Shown here: in pieces, positions 10,683 through 20,207 of the stretch
How positions within the stretch are numbered: the first letter of the stretch is position 1
Layout of the letters: each line of letters opens with the position of its first letter
Origin: Barthelona sp. PAP020
Taxonomy: Eukaryota; Metamonada: BaSk clade
Length of the DNA: 30,288 nt
Direction: 5' to 3'
NCBI GenBank assembly: GCA_040182905.1
Contig: JARQWU010000112.1
Coordinates: 1-30,288, forward strand
Translations under genes and position numbers: made by a program
Notes under the pieces: generated by a model
The model's input: only the letters and a program-made list of their open reading frames with translations
Told to the model about the DNA's origin: nothing
Databases searched by the model: none

Positions 10683-12350
10683 ATGTCTGCTGCTGTTCAA
10701 GCATTAAATCCCTATTCAGAGGTTGTTAAGCGCAAAGGTGCTTTCGATGTTATTCAAGCTGGTGCTCAAGGTCTTTCAGAATTGTTGAAGACAAATCTTG
10801 GACCTAAAGGAACATTAAAAATGTTAGTTTCTGGTTCTGGAGATATTAAAGTAACAAAGGATGGTTGTGTTTTGCTTCACCAAACCCAATTAAAACTACC
10901 TACTGCTCAACTTGTTGCACGTGCTGCAACAGCTCAAGATGATATGACTGGTGATGGTACTACTTCTCTTATTCTTTTGATAGCTGAAGTTTTGCATCAA
11001 TCTGAATTATTAATGAGAGAAGGTGTTCATCCCCGTTCTATTGCTGCTGGTTTAGAATCTGCTCGTGTTAAAACTCTTGAACTTTTAAAAGAACATGCCA
11101 TCGAAAAAGAAATGACTCGTGAAGAACTTATTGCTATTGCTCGTACCACATTACGTTCCAAAATTCAAAAGGATCTTGCTGATCAACTTTCTGAAATATG
11201 CGTTGATGCAGTTCGTTCAATTGATGGTCCTGAAGGAATTGATTTGCATATGATTGAAAGAATGAACATGCAACATCGTATGGCTTCAAACACTCAATTG
11301 ATTCGTGGTTGTGTTCTTGATCATGGTCCTAGACATCCTTCTATGCCTACTGATCTTGAAAATTGTTTCATTCTTACCATGAATATTACACTTGAGTATG
11401 AAAAGACAACAGTTAATTCTTCTTTGGTTTTCGAAAATGCTGAAAAGCGTGAGGAACTTGTTAAAGCTGAACGTAAATATACTGATGATAATGCACGCGC
11501 TGTTATTGCTTTGAAGAGAAAAGTTTGTAGTGGAGAAAACAAGGACAGGAAGTTCGTTGTTATGAATTACAAGGGTATTGATCTTGTTTCTTTAAGAATG
11601 CTTGCTGATGAAGGAATTATGGCTCTTCGTCGTGTTAAAAGACGTAATCTTGAACGTCTTCCTAAGATGTGTGGTGGTCGTACTGTAAATGCTGTAGAGG
11701 ATCTTGTTCCCGATGCACTTGGTTTTGCTGAACATGTTTATGTCCAACAATTGGGTGAACAATCTTTTACTTTTGTTGAAGGTGTTCCCAACAAGTCTTC
11801 AGTCACCATTTTAATGAAAGGTTCAACCAAATACACTCTTGATCTTCTTGAAGATGCTGTACATGATGGTCTTCGTGCTGTTAAACATTCAATTGAGGCT
11901 AAGAAAATTATTCCCGGTGCTGGTGCATTTGAAATTTTTGCTCATCGTGAACTTAATAAATGGGTTCATGAAGGACATGTTAAGGGTAAAAATAGACTTG
12001 GTGTTCAAGCATTTGCTGATTCTTTACTTGTTATTCCTAAGACCCTTGCTGCTAATGGAGGATTGGATTCTCAAGATGCAGTTATTCATGCTCAAGAAGC
12101 TTTGAATGAAACAGGTAATTTTGCTGGGGTTGATTTAGAAACTGGTGAAGCTATGGATCCATTAGTTAATGAGGTGTGGGATACTTTTATCGTGAAGAAA
12201 CATATGCTTCAATCATTATCCACAATCAGTGCTCAACTTCTCATTGTTGATGAAGTCATTGCTGCTGGTATTTCTCAAACTCGAAATGCTCAAAAAGAAC
12301 TTATTGAGAATGCTCAAGTTCAAGCTATTAAGCAACAACTTGGTCGTTAA
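10683..12350 (+). CDS. CCT6: T-complex protein 1 subunit zeta (CCT6)
   Basis: This is one of eight subunits of the cytosolic group II chaperonin CCT/TRiC, which folds actin, tubulin and other proteins using ATP. From the ATG at 10683 the protein has 555 residues, the usual length, and starts MSAAVQALNP like other zeta subunits. An in-frame codon 42 bases upstream would add 14 residues that lack resemblance to the family, so I reject it. Visible hallmarks are TNLGPKGTLKMLVSG, the nucleotide-binding GDGTTS, the LIRGCVLDHGPRHPSMP segment, KRRNLERL, and VPGAGA-type and GVDLETGE motifs near the C-terminus. The DHGPRHP sequence and alignment along the whole length favour zeta over other subunits. 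The gene is divergent from the Q-rich gene and convergent with WNK kinase A. Confidence 0.95.
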   Translation: MSAAVQALNPYSEVVKRKGAFDVIQAGAQGLSELLKTNLGPKGTLKMLVSGSGDIKVTKDGCVLLHQTQLKLPTAQLVARAATAQDDMTGDGTTSLILLIAEVLHQSELLMREGVHPRSIAAGLESARVKTLELLKEHAIEKEMTREELIAIARTTLRSKIQKDLADQLSEICVDAVRSIDGPEGIDLHMIERMNMQHRMASNTQLIRGCVLDHGPRHPSMPTDLENCFILTMNITLEYEKTTVNSSLVFENAEKREELVKAERKYTDDNARAVIALKRKVCSGENKDRKFVVMNYKGIDLVSLRMLADEGIMALRRVKRRNLERLPKMCGGRTVNAVEDLVPDALGFAEHVYVQQLGEQSFTFVEGVPNKSSVTILMKGSTKYTLDLLEDAVHDGLRAVKHSIEAKKIIPGAGAFEIFAHRELNKWVHEGHVKGKNRLGVQAFADSLLVIPKTLAANGGLDSQDAVIHAQEALNETGNFAGVDLETGEAMDPLVNEVWDTFIVKKHMLQSLSTISAQLLIVDEVIAAGISQTRNAQKELIENAQVQAIKQQLGR

Positions 12351-12774
12351 CGTGTGTTACTTTCTTTTCTTTCAATTCATGTAAATTAATGCGATGATTT
12401 TTTTTCATAATACAAAATTGAAACCCTTTATGCTTTCAAAATTGTTTTATTCCTTTTCCTATTTGTATTCAACCAAATACATATAATCTAATACAGTTTT
12501 TTGCAAAAGAAACTGTATTAGATGAAGAATGAAAAATACTGAATAAACTTCTTTGAAATTTATTTAAAGGTAAAAAAAGAGAAAAATGTGTCAAATTGTT
12601 TTTATTCAAGTTTACAGGAATTAAAATGTGTTAAAACATCAAAACCTTTCGGTACAAACAACAGGAAAAAATGTTTGGCTTTTTCCTTTTTCATTTTCAA
12701 AACTAAATCAAGCTTAATCTTACTTACTACTGCTTTAAAAAAACATATTAAAATTTAAAATTCGCTATTCAAAC
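12351..12774. other. Convergent intergenic region between CCT6 and WNK kinase A
   Basis: About 424 AT-rich bases carry the 3' UTRs of two convergent genes. The only structure I see is the perfect inverted repeat at 12486-12523. Similarity to the matching position beside WNK kinase B fades within a few tens of bases of the WNK stop codon. The left end of the duplicated block therefore lies here. Confidence 0.5.
12486..12523. repeat. Perfect 14-bp inverted repeat (hairpin) downstream of CCT6
   Basis: The arms ATCTAATACAGTTT (12486-12499) and AAACTGTATTAGAT (12510-12523) are exact reverse complements around a 10-base spacer. The RNA from either strand would form a stable hairpin, about 135 bases past the CCT6 stop codon and about 250 bases past the WNK stop on the opposite strand. 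It could be a 3' end or RNA-stability element, or the trace of a small insertion. No flanking target-site duplication is evident. Confidence 0.7.
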
Positions 12775-15390
12775 TCAACTGAATAAATTATCGATAAATT
12801 CATCATTTTCTTCATCCCGATTAAAAATATCATTCATAGACAAAGACCTGTCTCTTTCAATGATTTTCTTAGATAAATTCAAGTTATCAGTTTGTGCTTT
12901 TACATTCTGATCGTTTAAAAAACCTTGACTAGAGTTGCTATGTATTAAATTGTTAACATTCTTCTGATTCGATCCAACTGTCTTGGGGGAACCTGTAACC
13001 ATTGAATTAGAAACATCAACATTTGCATTTGCTGTGCCAGTGCCAGTGCTAGGGTTTGAAACATTGGCAGTCGTGTTAGATTTCGTATTTGATATCACTT
13101 CTTTAAATATCTTCGAATATTCAACAGAAAGTCTCTCATCTAATTGATTAATGAAAGAATCAATCACCTCTTGTCTTCTCTCTAACAAATCAATGACTTG
13201 TGGAATGGGAGATTCAATATTATCAATTATTTGTTCAATATCATTACTGTTTTCCACAAGACATTTGTACTCTTCCACCAAATCAGTTGTAGTTATATTA
13301 TCAACATTGTTTGTGGTGTTTTGCTTAATAATCAGCATGTCTTCTTGAGCATCACTGTCTTCATCAAAATGACTAATGACAGAAATCGGTGCAAAATCAT
13401 TTGAGGTCGTTAAAGACCCATTAGACGATGAATTCAACAACTGTGGTGATGATTTGGTCAACAAGGGACTAACGGTTCTAGTCGAAATTTCCAAACTTTC
13501 ACTATGCCTGTTTGTAACTCGATTTTCAATGATTTCGTCATTTATATTGCTTCCTGTATCACTATTCGTGTTACTAACCATATCCAATAAAGATATAGAC
13601 TCTATATTCTTTAAATTATCATTACGAATAATGACTTCTGGGGTTAAGGCTAACAGATCGATATTATTGTTTGTGTTACTAGTTGTAGTAAAGCCTACCT
13701 GTAATTCTTCTTTATCATCGTTCTTTTCCACATCTTCATCAATTTTTGGGGTGTTTACATTCCATAATTCGTCAAAAATGTCATCGGTTACAACATTTGC
13801 AACTGTGTTGGGATTTAATGTTGCATTTGCTTGATTCATGCCTCCAAGAACTTCAATCAAAGCATCAACAGCCTGTTCTCGTGTATTCTTTATGTTTTCA
13901 ATCTCATCACCATCACTCAAGTTATTGTTATTACTTGTAGAAGGAGAAGTAGCTTCCAAACTAATATTGTTCCTATCTAGGCTAATACTATTTCTGTGAC
14001 TAGTGTAACCACTGTTAAAACCACTATTATAACCAATATCTTGACTATTCATCCCATTGGTGGGACTCAATATCTTACCCATTTTATCCCATGTAATACT
14101 GTTTGTAATATTAGGAAGCGCTTCTTCAAATGCTTTTTCTATTAAAGGATGCAGCTTTTGAGTGATGTTATCAACATCAACAGTTGAATCTTCAGGAATC
14201 TCCTTCATACTCTTTATCAAATGGCTCACCAACAAATCAACCGACATTTCAGCAGAATACTGGAAATTCACTTTCTTCTTCACAGAAAATACTGATAATA
14301 TCAATTCAATGTGCAAATTCTTCTCATCAATATATTTAACAGAGGCTCTTCTTAAAGATAAAGCCTTTTCAGATACAGAATTAGAAGCACTCATTGGAAA
14401 GTCCTTATTATTCAATTCATCTTCTAGATTGAGACATTTAAATGAATTACCATCAAAGTCGATATCTTCTTGACTAACTCCAGAATTTATTGTGTTTGGT
14501 GATGCAAATGATGCGTTTTCTTCAAAAGGAGTACCAATTTGCAAAGGTAAAGGCTTCAAAATCAATTGTTTGATTTCTGATCCAAAGAAAGGTAATTTCA
14601 ATAAATCTGAGGCAGATGGCCGCAATTCTGCTGCTAATAAACATTGTTCGATAACAGCTTTTAATGAATGATCCTCAACTTTGTCCAAAACCTCTGGCAT
14701 TATGCGATTCATAACAGAATTGATAATTTCCCCAACGTTAGAACATTCTTCATATGGAAACTTACCGGTAGACATCTCCAATAAACACATCCCAAATTCA
14801 TAAATATCAACTTTCTCGTCATACAATTCATTCTTAAACATTTCAGGTGGCATAAACTCAGGAGTTCCAACAGTAGATACAGCTCGATTCGTGACAGCAG
14901 AAGCCAATCCAAGGTCACCAATTTTACAAATTCCAGATTGACCATTGACAAAAATATTAGCACATTTAAGGTCTCTATGAATTACTTTTGGCGTTCTACT
15001 ATGTAAATAATCCAACCCAATAAGAATTTGTTTGCCAAAATTCACAATAATCTGTTTGCTTACTTGTATCTTTTGAACATATTCAGCTAAAGAACCAGAA
15101 GACATCAATTCAGTTATAAAATAAACATGACTATCAGTTTTCCAGAAATCATACATTGTCAATATGTTTGGATGAGACAATTCAGTTAATAATTGGAATT
15201 CTCGTCTTAAAGACTTCTTTTCATGTTCACTTAATCTAGTAGTATTAATTTCTGACCAAGCAACTTCAATACCAATGTTCAAACGATAAGCTTTGTAAAC
15301 TTTTTTAAATGATCCTTCACCCATTGTTTCTCCATAATGAACATACTCTCGGTCAGGTGAATATACTTCTACCTTATGATTATCACTCAT
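12775..15390 (-). CDS. WNK-family serine/threonine kinase A
   Basis: The 871-residue product has a kinase domain at residues 18-270 with the WNK signature. The usual beta-3 lysine is replaced (VAWSEI, Ser46) and the lysine sits in the glycine-rich loop instead (GEGSFKK, Lys29). HRDLKCANIF carries the catalytic Asp140, and the DFG motif is DLG (159-161) within DLGLAS, the chloride-sensing pocket in animal WNKs. GTPEFMPPE follows. A segment reading LHIELILSVFSVKKKV and onward resembles the PF2-like domain after WNK kinase domains. The long Ser/Asn-rich tail contains blocks shared with kinase B: DIFDELW, the EYK-LV to QLDE stretch, and the C-terminal NDEFID-LFS. In animals and plants WNKs regulate ion transport and cell volume; that role here is inferred. 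The ATG at 15390 is supported by the conserved N-terminus of the paralogue. Confidence 0.9.
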   Translation of the reverse strand: MSDNHKVEVYSPDREYVHYGETMGEGSFKKVYKAYRLNIGIEVAWSEINTTRLSEHEKKSLRREFQLLTELSHPNILTMYDFWKTDSHVYFITELMSSGSLAEYVQKIQVSKQIIVNFGKQILIGLDYLHSRTPKVIHRDLKCANIFVNGQSGICKIGDLGLASAVTNRAVSTVGTPEFMPPEMFKNELYDEKVDIYEFGMCLLEMSTGKFPYEECSNVGEIINSVMNRIMPEVLDKVEDHSLKAVIEQCLLAAELRPSASDLLKLPFFGSEIKQLILKPLPLQIGTPFEENASFASPNTINSGVSQEDIDFDGNSFKCLNLEDELNNKDFPMSASNSVSEKALSLRRASVKYIDEKNLHIELILSVFSVKKKVNFQYSAEMSVDLLVSHLIKSMKEIPEDSTVDVDNITQKLHPLIEKAFEEALPNITNSITWDKMGKILSPTNGMNSQDIGYNSGFNSGYTSHRNSISLDRNNISLEATSPSTSNNNNLSDGDEIENIKNTREQAVDALIEVLGGMNQANATLNPNTVANVVTDDIFDELWNVNTPKIDEDVEKNDDKEELQVGFTTTSNTNNNIDLLALTPEVIIRNDNLKNIESISLLDMVSNTNSDTGSNINDEIIENRVTNRHSESLEISTRTVSPLLTKSSPQLLNSSSNGSLTTSNDFAPISVISHFDEDSDAQEDMLIIKQNTTNNVDNITTTDLVEEYKCLVENSNDIEQIIDNIESPIPQVIDLLERRQEVIDSFINQLDERLSVEYSKIFKEVISNTKSNTTANVSNPSTGTGTANANVDVSNSMVTGSPKTVGSNQKNVNNLIHSNSSQGFLNDQNVKAQTDNLNLSKKIIERDRSLSMNDIFNRDEENDEFIDNLFS

Positions 15391-15398
15391 ACCAATAC

Positions 15399-15424
15399 GT
15401 TTGGTTCAACAAAATGTCTGAGTG
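15399..15424 (-). promoter_or_regulatory. Conserved 26-bp element just upstream of WNK kinase A
   Basis: This block starts 8 bases before the WNK A start codon and matches 29135-29160 upstream of WNK B at 24 of 26 positions. It contains CATTTTGTTGAA on the gene's strand. The flanking non-coding sequence is T-rich and aligns poorly. The block may be a start-proximal promoter or 5' UTR element kept by selection, or a remnant of the duplication. Confidence 0.5.
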
Positions 15425-15551
15425 GGTTTTTTTTTTTTTGGATTTTTTTAAAATTCTTTCTTTTTTCACTTATTTATAATTAATATACACATAATAATGC
15501 AAAAATATCAAAAAGAAAAAAAAAAAATTTTGAGGTTGCTATTTACTTTGT

Positions 15552-16211
15552 TTATAGAAACAAATTTCCATAGTACATCACTGCATATCTTAAATTTTCT
15601 GGCCATTGAACCACAAATAAATCAACAATTGGATACAATAATATTCCGGTTAAAGATAAAGTTTTTACTCTGCAAAAGCTTTCAACAAATACAATTTTAA
15701 CCTTTCTATTTATACCAAAAAACTTTAAAACAAAAGCTGCAACAACAATAGGTAAACAAGTACCAGGTCCATTGACGAAGAGAACATCTGGTCTAATTGC
15801 ATACATTTTTTTCAAAGAAACAATGAAAGCAAAAAGAGTTGACATTATTGAACTGATATATGATTGGCCAACTTCTCTTGATCTAGGAATTGAATGAATT
15901 ATTGGATTTTCAATTATTTTTTCAACATGTAAATGTGAATAAGTGTCCGTATCAGCTTTAATGAATGTTTTTTGCTTGAAATATTTGTTATTTGATTCTT
16001 TTTCAATAATTTTTAGCAATTTTATCATTTCGGAAGTGTGACCACCACTTCCCAAAACACAACACAAATGTTTTTTGTCTGTTATGGTTTTAAGATCATT
16101 TTTTAAATGCATATACAAAAATCTTTTCCATGGCAAAATTGTAATCAATCGGATTATCATTAAACATGATAAAATAATAATAATGAACAAAAATAAACCA
16201 ATGTTACCCAT
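15552..16211 (-). CDS. ALG14: ALG14, membrane anchor subunit of UDP-GlcNAc transferase
   Basis: ALG14 recruits the catalytic ALG13 to the cytosolic face of the ER, where the pair adds the second GlcNAc to the dolichol-linked glycan. The 219-residue product has the normal length for the family. A hydrophobic N-terminal anchor (residues about 4-25) is followed by the Rossmann-type GSGGHTSEM motif (about 53-61), then IPRSREVGQS, the VNGPGTCLP loop, and the conserved VFVESFCRVKTLSLTG segment with the FVVQWPE string near the end. The ATG at 16211 directly precedes the anchor. The gene lies between WNK kinase A and the HEAT-like gene, all on the minus strand, and a ruined copy occupies the same place in the second block. 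ALG13 is not in the window. Confidence 0.93.
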   Translation of the reverse strand: MGNIGLFLFIIIILSCLMIIRLITILPWKRFLYMHLKNDLKTITDKKHLCCVLGSGGHTSEMIKLLKIIEKESNNKYFKQKTFIKADTDTYSHLHVEKIIENPIIHSIPRSREVGQSYISSIMSTLFAFIVSLKKMYAIRPDVLFVNGPGTCLPIVVAAFVLKFFGINRKVKIVFVESFCRVKTLSLTGILLYPIVDLFVVQWPENLRYAVMYYGNLFL

Positions 16212-16358
16212 TATTTGACATTAATGTGATGAAAATTCACAAAAGAAACGAAAAAAAAGTTAAAAAACATACATTTATTCAAATGTTCAACTATATACAT
16301 ATAAATCATCTTAAGTAAGATCATTTAAACTATTTTACACTTTTTTTTTGGGCAAGCT

Positions 16359-19300
16359 CTATAATATTTTGTTTTTTCTCAAAGGAGTTTTTAGTTCAAA
16401 AAATTCTTCTTCCTCTTCTTCTTCTTCTTCAGAATCATCATTACTGTTATTGTATTTTTTCCTTTTTGATTTTACAACTTTGTCTTGTTTATATTCATTG
16501 TCATCAAAGACAGGTTGCTCAATTTCATACGCTTCATGATGAAGCATCACAGGCTCTTTCTTTAGAGGAGATTTCAAATCAACTAGTGTTTTTTTAGGTT
16601 GGTTTTCAGATACAGTAAGATACGAAGGAATAGTTCTAGCAAAGTTGAACACATTGCCTGTGGTAACAACGCTATTCAATCTCTTTGTCAGAGTGATGGC
16701 TGGATAATAGCTGTGAATGGAAGAACTTCTTCGGTCTTCACGAATTTTCCAAATGTTTGGTAAATTCATGGCAATTTTCTTCAGAGGGTTAACGTTAGCT
16801 TCCAATTTGTCTTCACCTTTCACATAAACGTCGATTAACAATAAAGTGATAGCGGTCAAATACAAATGAGTTTCTTCACTGTCAATGATTGAGTCTGAAT
16901 CAAAGAGCTTCAAAAGCCAATTTCTCAAAAGATGAAAGGTCCAATTTAAATCATAGCCAGGTATTGATGGAGAAAAGCAAAAGTCCAAAAAGGCCAAGAG
17001 AACACTCAGTACAACAAACTGATTTGACTCTTCTTCTTCAGTGTCGACATTAAATCGATACTGAATTTCATCATATGTCTGGGGATGGGCAAGAAGTAGA
17101 TAAAAAATGTAAGAAACCAAAGCCTCTGGTAATAACGGTGTTACAATTTTATTCATTTTTGTTTTGTAATACTGATACATTTCTCTTTGCTTTGAAAAGA
17201 ATAAAATCAGTCCATTACGAGCCAATAATCTGTTTCCAGCCTCAGGATCAATGAACGAAAAGAATAACAAAGCAGGAAATAATAATGAAACTGTTGTTTT
17301 GATACAAAACGAAGAGATGAAAGAAATCATTCTTTCCCTAACAAAAGGAGAGATGTCTTGCATCAAATTGACCAAATACGATACCAAATCAATATCTGTG
17401 ATCAAATAATTAAAGATCTCCTTTCCAGCTTCTCTGTGAGGTAATGAAGTTATTTCCATTATAAATTCACCAACAGCAACACGTTGAATCATAAAGACCA
17501 AATCATCTTCCAATTTTGAATCGTCGTCAATGAAGGAAATTTGCTGACTGTCCATTTCTTTAATTCGGGCAAAAAAATGAATGATCAGGTTCTTGAAATG
17601 CTCAACAGTAAAAGAATCATCAATTAAATGAGGAAAATAGGAGGACAAGAATTTGAATGTTTCCCTGATAAAAATTCCAAGAATAACATCAGGTTTAGAG
17701 AGTTCTTCTGCATTGGAAAAAGTTTTTGTTCCATCAAATGCTTCACTTCTATCTGTTGACAGTGCCATACCCATTAAATTAATAACCTTATCTTGAGTAA
17801 TCAATCTAAATAAAGAGCTAGGGTTAACACTGCTGTTCTTAATAATGTAACGATATTTGATGTTACTAATCAAACGATTAATCAAGAATAGATACATTGT
17901 GAGCATTTTCAAATTATCTTCTGCTAGTTCTTCATTCATTTGTTCTGCAATCATTTCAAAAACTTCACTCAAACTCAACTTCTCAATATTGATCAGAATA
18001 ACAGTGGAACACAAGGCAATTTCAAAAGAACTGTCATATACAGCATTAAAAATTACAACTTCTTTATCTTCTGAAGTCTGGGGAATCCATAAGGTTGACG
18101 AATTTTTCCATTGTCTTAACTTTTTTAAAAGTTTGGTTGGAATTCTATTGACCGAACTATTTGCTAGTAATTGTAGTAAAAAGGTCTTAATATCCTCAGA
18201 TTCACAATCAATCAACACTTCAGCAACTTTGTTCATGAAAAAATCCATCTTTATCTTTGAGCTTTCCATCACAAAATCAACAATCAACAATAACAACTCC
18301 CTCATTCTTTGAGATACAATGATACCTTTTTTACTCTGTCTAACAACGATATATACAAAATTTAACAAAAAAGATAAGGAAAATGGATTACCAATGAAAA
18401 AATCAAAACATTTCTTCAAACTTTCAAACTTTTGTTTTTGACTACATCTGTTTTTCAGAGTAAACAGACCAGATTCTATTCTGGCCTGAATAGAATCGTT
18501 CCACTCATTAAACCCTGAACCAGAGGGTTCTTTCCATAAATCCTGTAATAGTTGATCAAAACTTGTTTGTTCCTCAACATTGAGTTTTGGTAATTTGTAT
18601 TCAAACAATTTTTTGAAAATTTCAGCAGGAAATTTTTCCTTATCTTTTGAACTGTAAATTTTTTGAAATTTCAAAAAAATGAATTTTTTAAACACTTGAT
18701 AGATATTGTCATCCAATATATCAATAAATTCATCAAAGAAGTATTTAAGTGTTGTTTTGGACAATGAACATTGTTTGAAAATTTGCTGAAAGAACTGCAC
18801 AATCATATGATATGGAAAGTACTTGAAAAATTGAATGATCTTGATGAGAATGTCTTTCCACTCTGAAAATACAATTGTTTGATTAGTAAAGTGTGTTATC
18901 AGATTATTCATTGCTGTTTCACGAACAGAAACTCTTTTGTCCAATAACAAATCCTCTAAAATTGGTTTTAGCAAATTAAGATTTCTCTTTTCATTTGCCA
19001 ACAGCTCAAAACATAACTTTATCACTTTGTTTTTATTTTCAACAGCCGAAATATAGTCAACCAACCATTCTTTAAACTCTGTATCAAAATCATCAAATCC
19101 ATCAGTAGACTTCCCAATTTCTGTAAGACAAGGCAACAACCAATCACCTTCAAATGATTGTAGCATCAATAACACACTTGGACTGAATATATAAAATTTA
19201 TTTCTGTGATCAATGAAAAGCTTCAAAATCAACTGTAGATTAATGTTATCCTTGTCATCTGTTTTACAATTGTAACATTCTGTAATAATATCCATCAATA

Positions 19301-20207
19301 TTTGTGTGACACTGTCAGGTCTGATCTTGAATAAGATAGAAAAAATTTCAAGTTGATTCTTTGATTCATCTTTTTCAAAATATTCCAAATTTTCGAAAAA
19401 ATTCGTGAAATATTCAAAAATCAACTTATCAAAGATTTTGATGTCTGCTAGAACCTCTTTAATTAAATCAATAGGTTTAAACAATCTTGAATCTTCATCA
19501 ACATCTCCAATATTTATTCTTGGAATCAAATAACTTAAAAATTCGTTTAGCATAAAATAATCATCATACTCAAATAAATTCAGGATAAAATTTTGTTGAT
19601 GTTCATTCAAACAATTTAACAGATCAAAAAATATATCCCTCAAAAATTTTTTTATTATTAGTGGCAAATCAACTTCACTAACAATAGAATTTTCCAATAT
19701 ACCTAGTATTTGCTCAAACAATTGCTTGAATAACCATGTCTTGAATTCTTTTTCTTCGAAACTGTTCTCATTTCCAAAATATACAAAGGGCAGGCAAAAT
19801 ATTTGTAAACTAGTCAATTCTTTCACCAAATAACCTAACAGAGTGTTATACTCATCAATTATAAGCTCAAAATATAATTCATGACCTTCCCAATTAATTT
19901 CAGTTAAACTAACAAGACAATTAATAAAAAGCTGATAAACATCTTTCAAATTGTTCAAATCGATTTCAATAAGATTAAATGATGGTAATTGAAAAATTGT
20001 CAAAAAAATTAATGAGATTTTCGCATTGATTGTATCACTATCAATATCTAACATATTTTTCCCAAATATTATCTTCTGAAAATCTTTTAAATCTTTGTCA
20101 ACAATAAATCTTTTCCATCCTTGGTCTAATTTTTTTAATATTGGATATTCCTTAATATCATGTTTAAAAATATCTTCCAATTCTTTCAATCTATCCGAAT
20201 TGTTCAT
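16359..20207 (-). CDS. Large HEAT-like solenoid protein, possibly condensin subunit CAP-G
   Basis: The 1282-residue product is made almost wholly of amphipathic helices, with no membrane segments and no enzyme motif. One typical HEAT helix pair reads DKRVSVRETAMNNLITHF (about 430). Near residue 1000 an ALLFFSFIDPE, LARNGLILFF and LLPEAL series resembles the condensin CAP-G (Ycg1/Cnd3) segment of form LLW-P, LR-CL-VFF and FLPTL. The C-terminus is basic then acidic (KSKRKKYNN, poly-Glu) and ends TPLRKNKIL; CAP-G proteins also carry a TPLR-type tail. Condensin HEAT subunits bind DNA and kleisin to shape mitotic chromosomes. Other HEAT proteins (CAP-D, cohesin loaders, importins) remain possible. 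The ATG at 20207 follows a T-rich leader. A near-identical C-terminus recurs at 30064-30288. Confidence 0.6.
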   Translation of the reverse strand: MNNSDRLKELEDIFKHDIKEYPILKKLDQGWKRFIVDKDLKDFQKIIFGKNMLDIDSDTINAKISLIFLTIFQLPSFNLIEIDLNNLKDVYQLFINCLVSLTEINWEGHELYFELIIDEYNTLLGYLVKELTSLQIFCLPFVYFGNENSFEEKEFKTWLFKQLFEQILGILENSIVSEVDLPLIIKKFLRDIFFDLLNCLNEHQQNFILNLFEYDDYFMLNEFLSYLIPRINIGDVDEDSRLFKPIDLIKEVLADIKIFDKLIFEYFTNFFENLEYFEKDESKNQLEIFSILFKIRPDSVTQILMDIITECYNCKTDDKDNINLQLILKLFIDHRNKFYIFSPSVLLMLQSFEGDWLLPCLTEIGKSTDGFDDFDTEFKEWLVDYISAVENKNKVIKLCFELLANEKRNLNLLKPILEDLLLDKRVSVRETAMNNLITHFTNQTIVFSEWKDILIKIIQFFKYFPYHMIVQFFQQIFKQCSLSKTTLKYFFDEFIDILDDNIYQVFKKFIFLKFQKIYSSKDKEKFPAEIFKKLFEYKLPKLNVEEQTSFDQLLQDLWKEPSGSGFNEWNDSIQARIESGLFTLKNRCSQKQKFESLKKCFDFFIGNPFSLSFLLNFVYIVVRQSKKGIIVSQRMRELLLLIVDFVMESSKIKMDFFMNKVAEVLIDCESEDIKTFLLQLLANSSVNRIPTKLLKKLRQWKNSSTLWIPQTSEDKEVVIFNAVYDSSFEIALCSTVILINIEKLSLSEVFEMIAEQMNEELAEDNLKMLTMYLFLINRLISNIKYRYIIKNSSVNPSSLFRLITQDKVINLMGMALSTDRSEAFDGTKTFSNAEELSKPDVILGIFIRETFKFLSSYFPHLIDDSFTVEHFKNLIIHFFARIKEMDSQQISFIDDDSKLEDDLVFMIQRVAVGEFIMEITSLPHREAGKEIFNYLITDIDLVSYLVNLMQDISPFVRERMISFISSFCIKTTVSLLFPALLFFSFIDPEAGNRLLARNGLILFFSKQREMYQYYKTKMNKIVTPLLPEALVSYIFYLLLAHPQTYDEIQYRFNVDTEEEESNQFVVLSVLLAFLDFCFSPSIPGYDLNWTFHLLRNWLLKLFDSDSIIDSEETHLYLTAITLLLIDVYVKGEDKLEANVNPLKKIAMNLPNIWKIREDRRSSSIHSYYPAITLTKRLNSVVTTGNVFNFARTIPSYLTVSENQPKKTLVDLKSPLKKEPVMLHHEAYEIEQPVFDDNEYKQDKVVKSKRKKYNNSNDDSEEEEEEEEEFFELKTPLRKNKIL

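Noticed and set aside
13151-13834. Plus-strand open frames opposite WNK kinase A
   Set aside because: They are antisense reflections of the Ser/Asn-rich coding sequence. The minus-strand frame has clear kinase homology.
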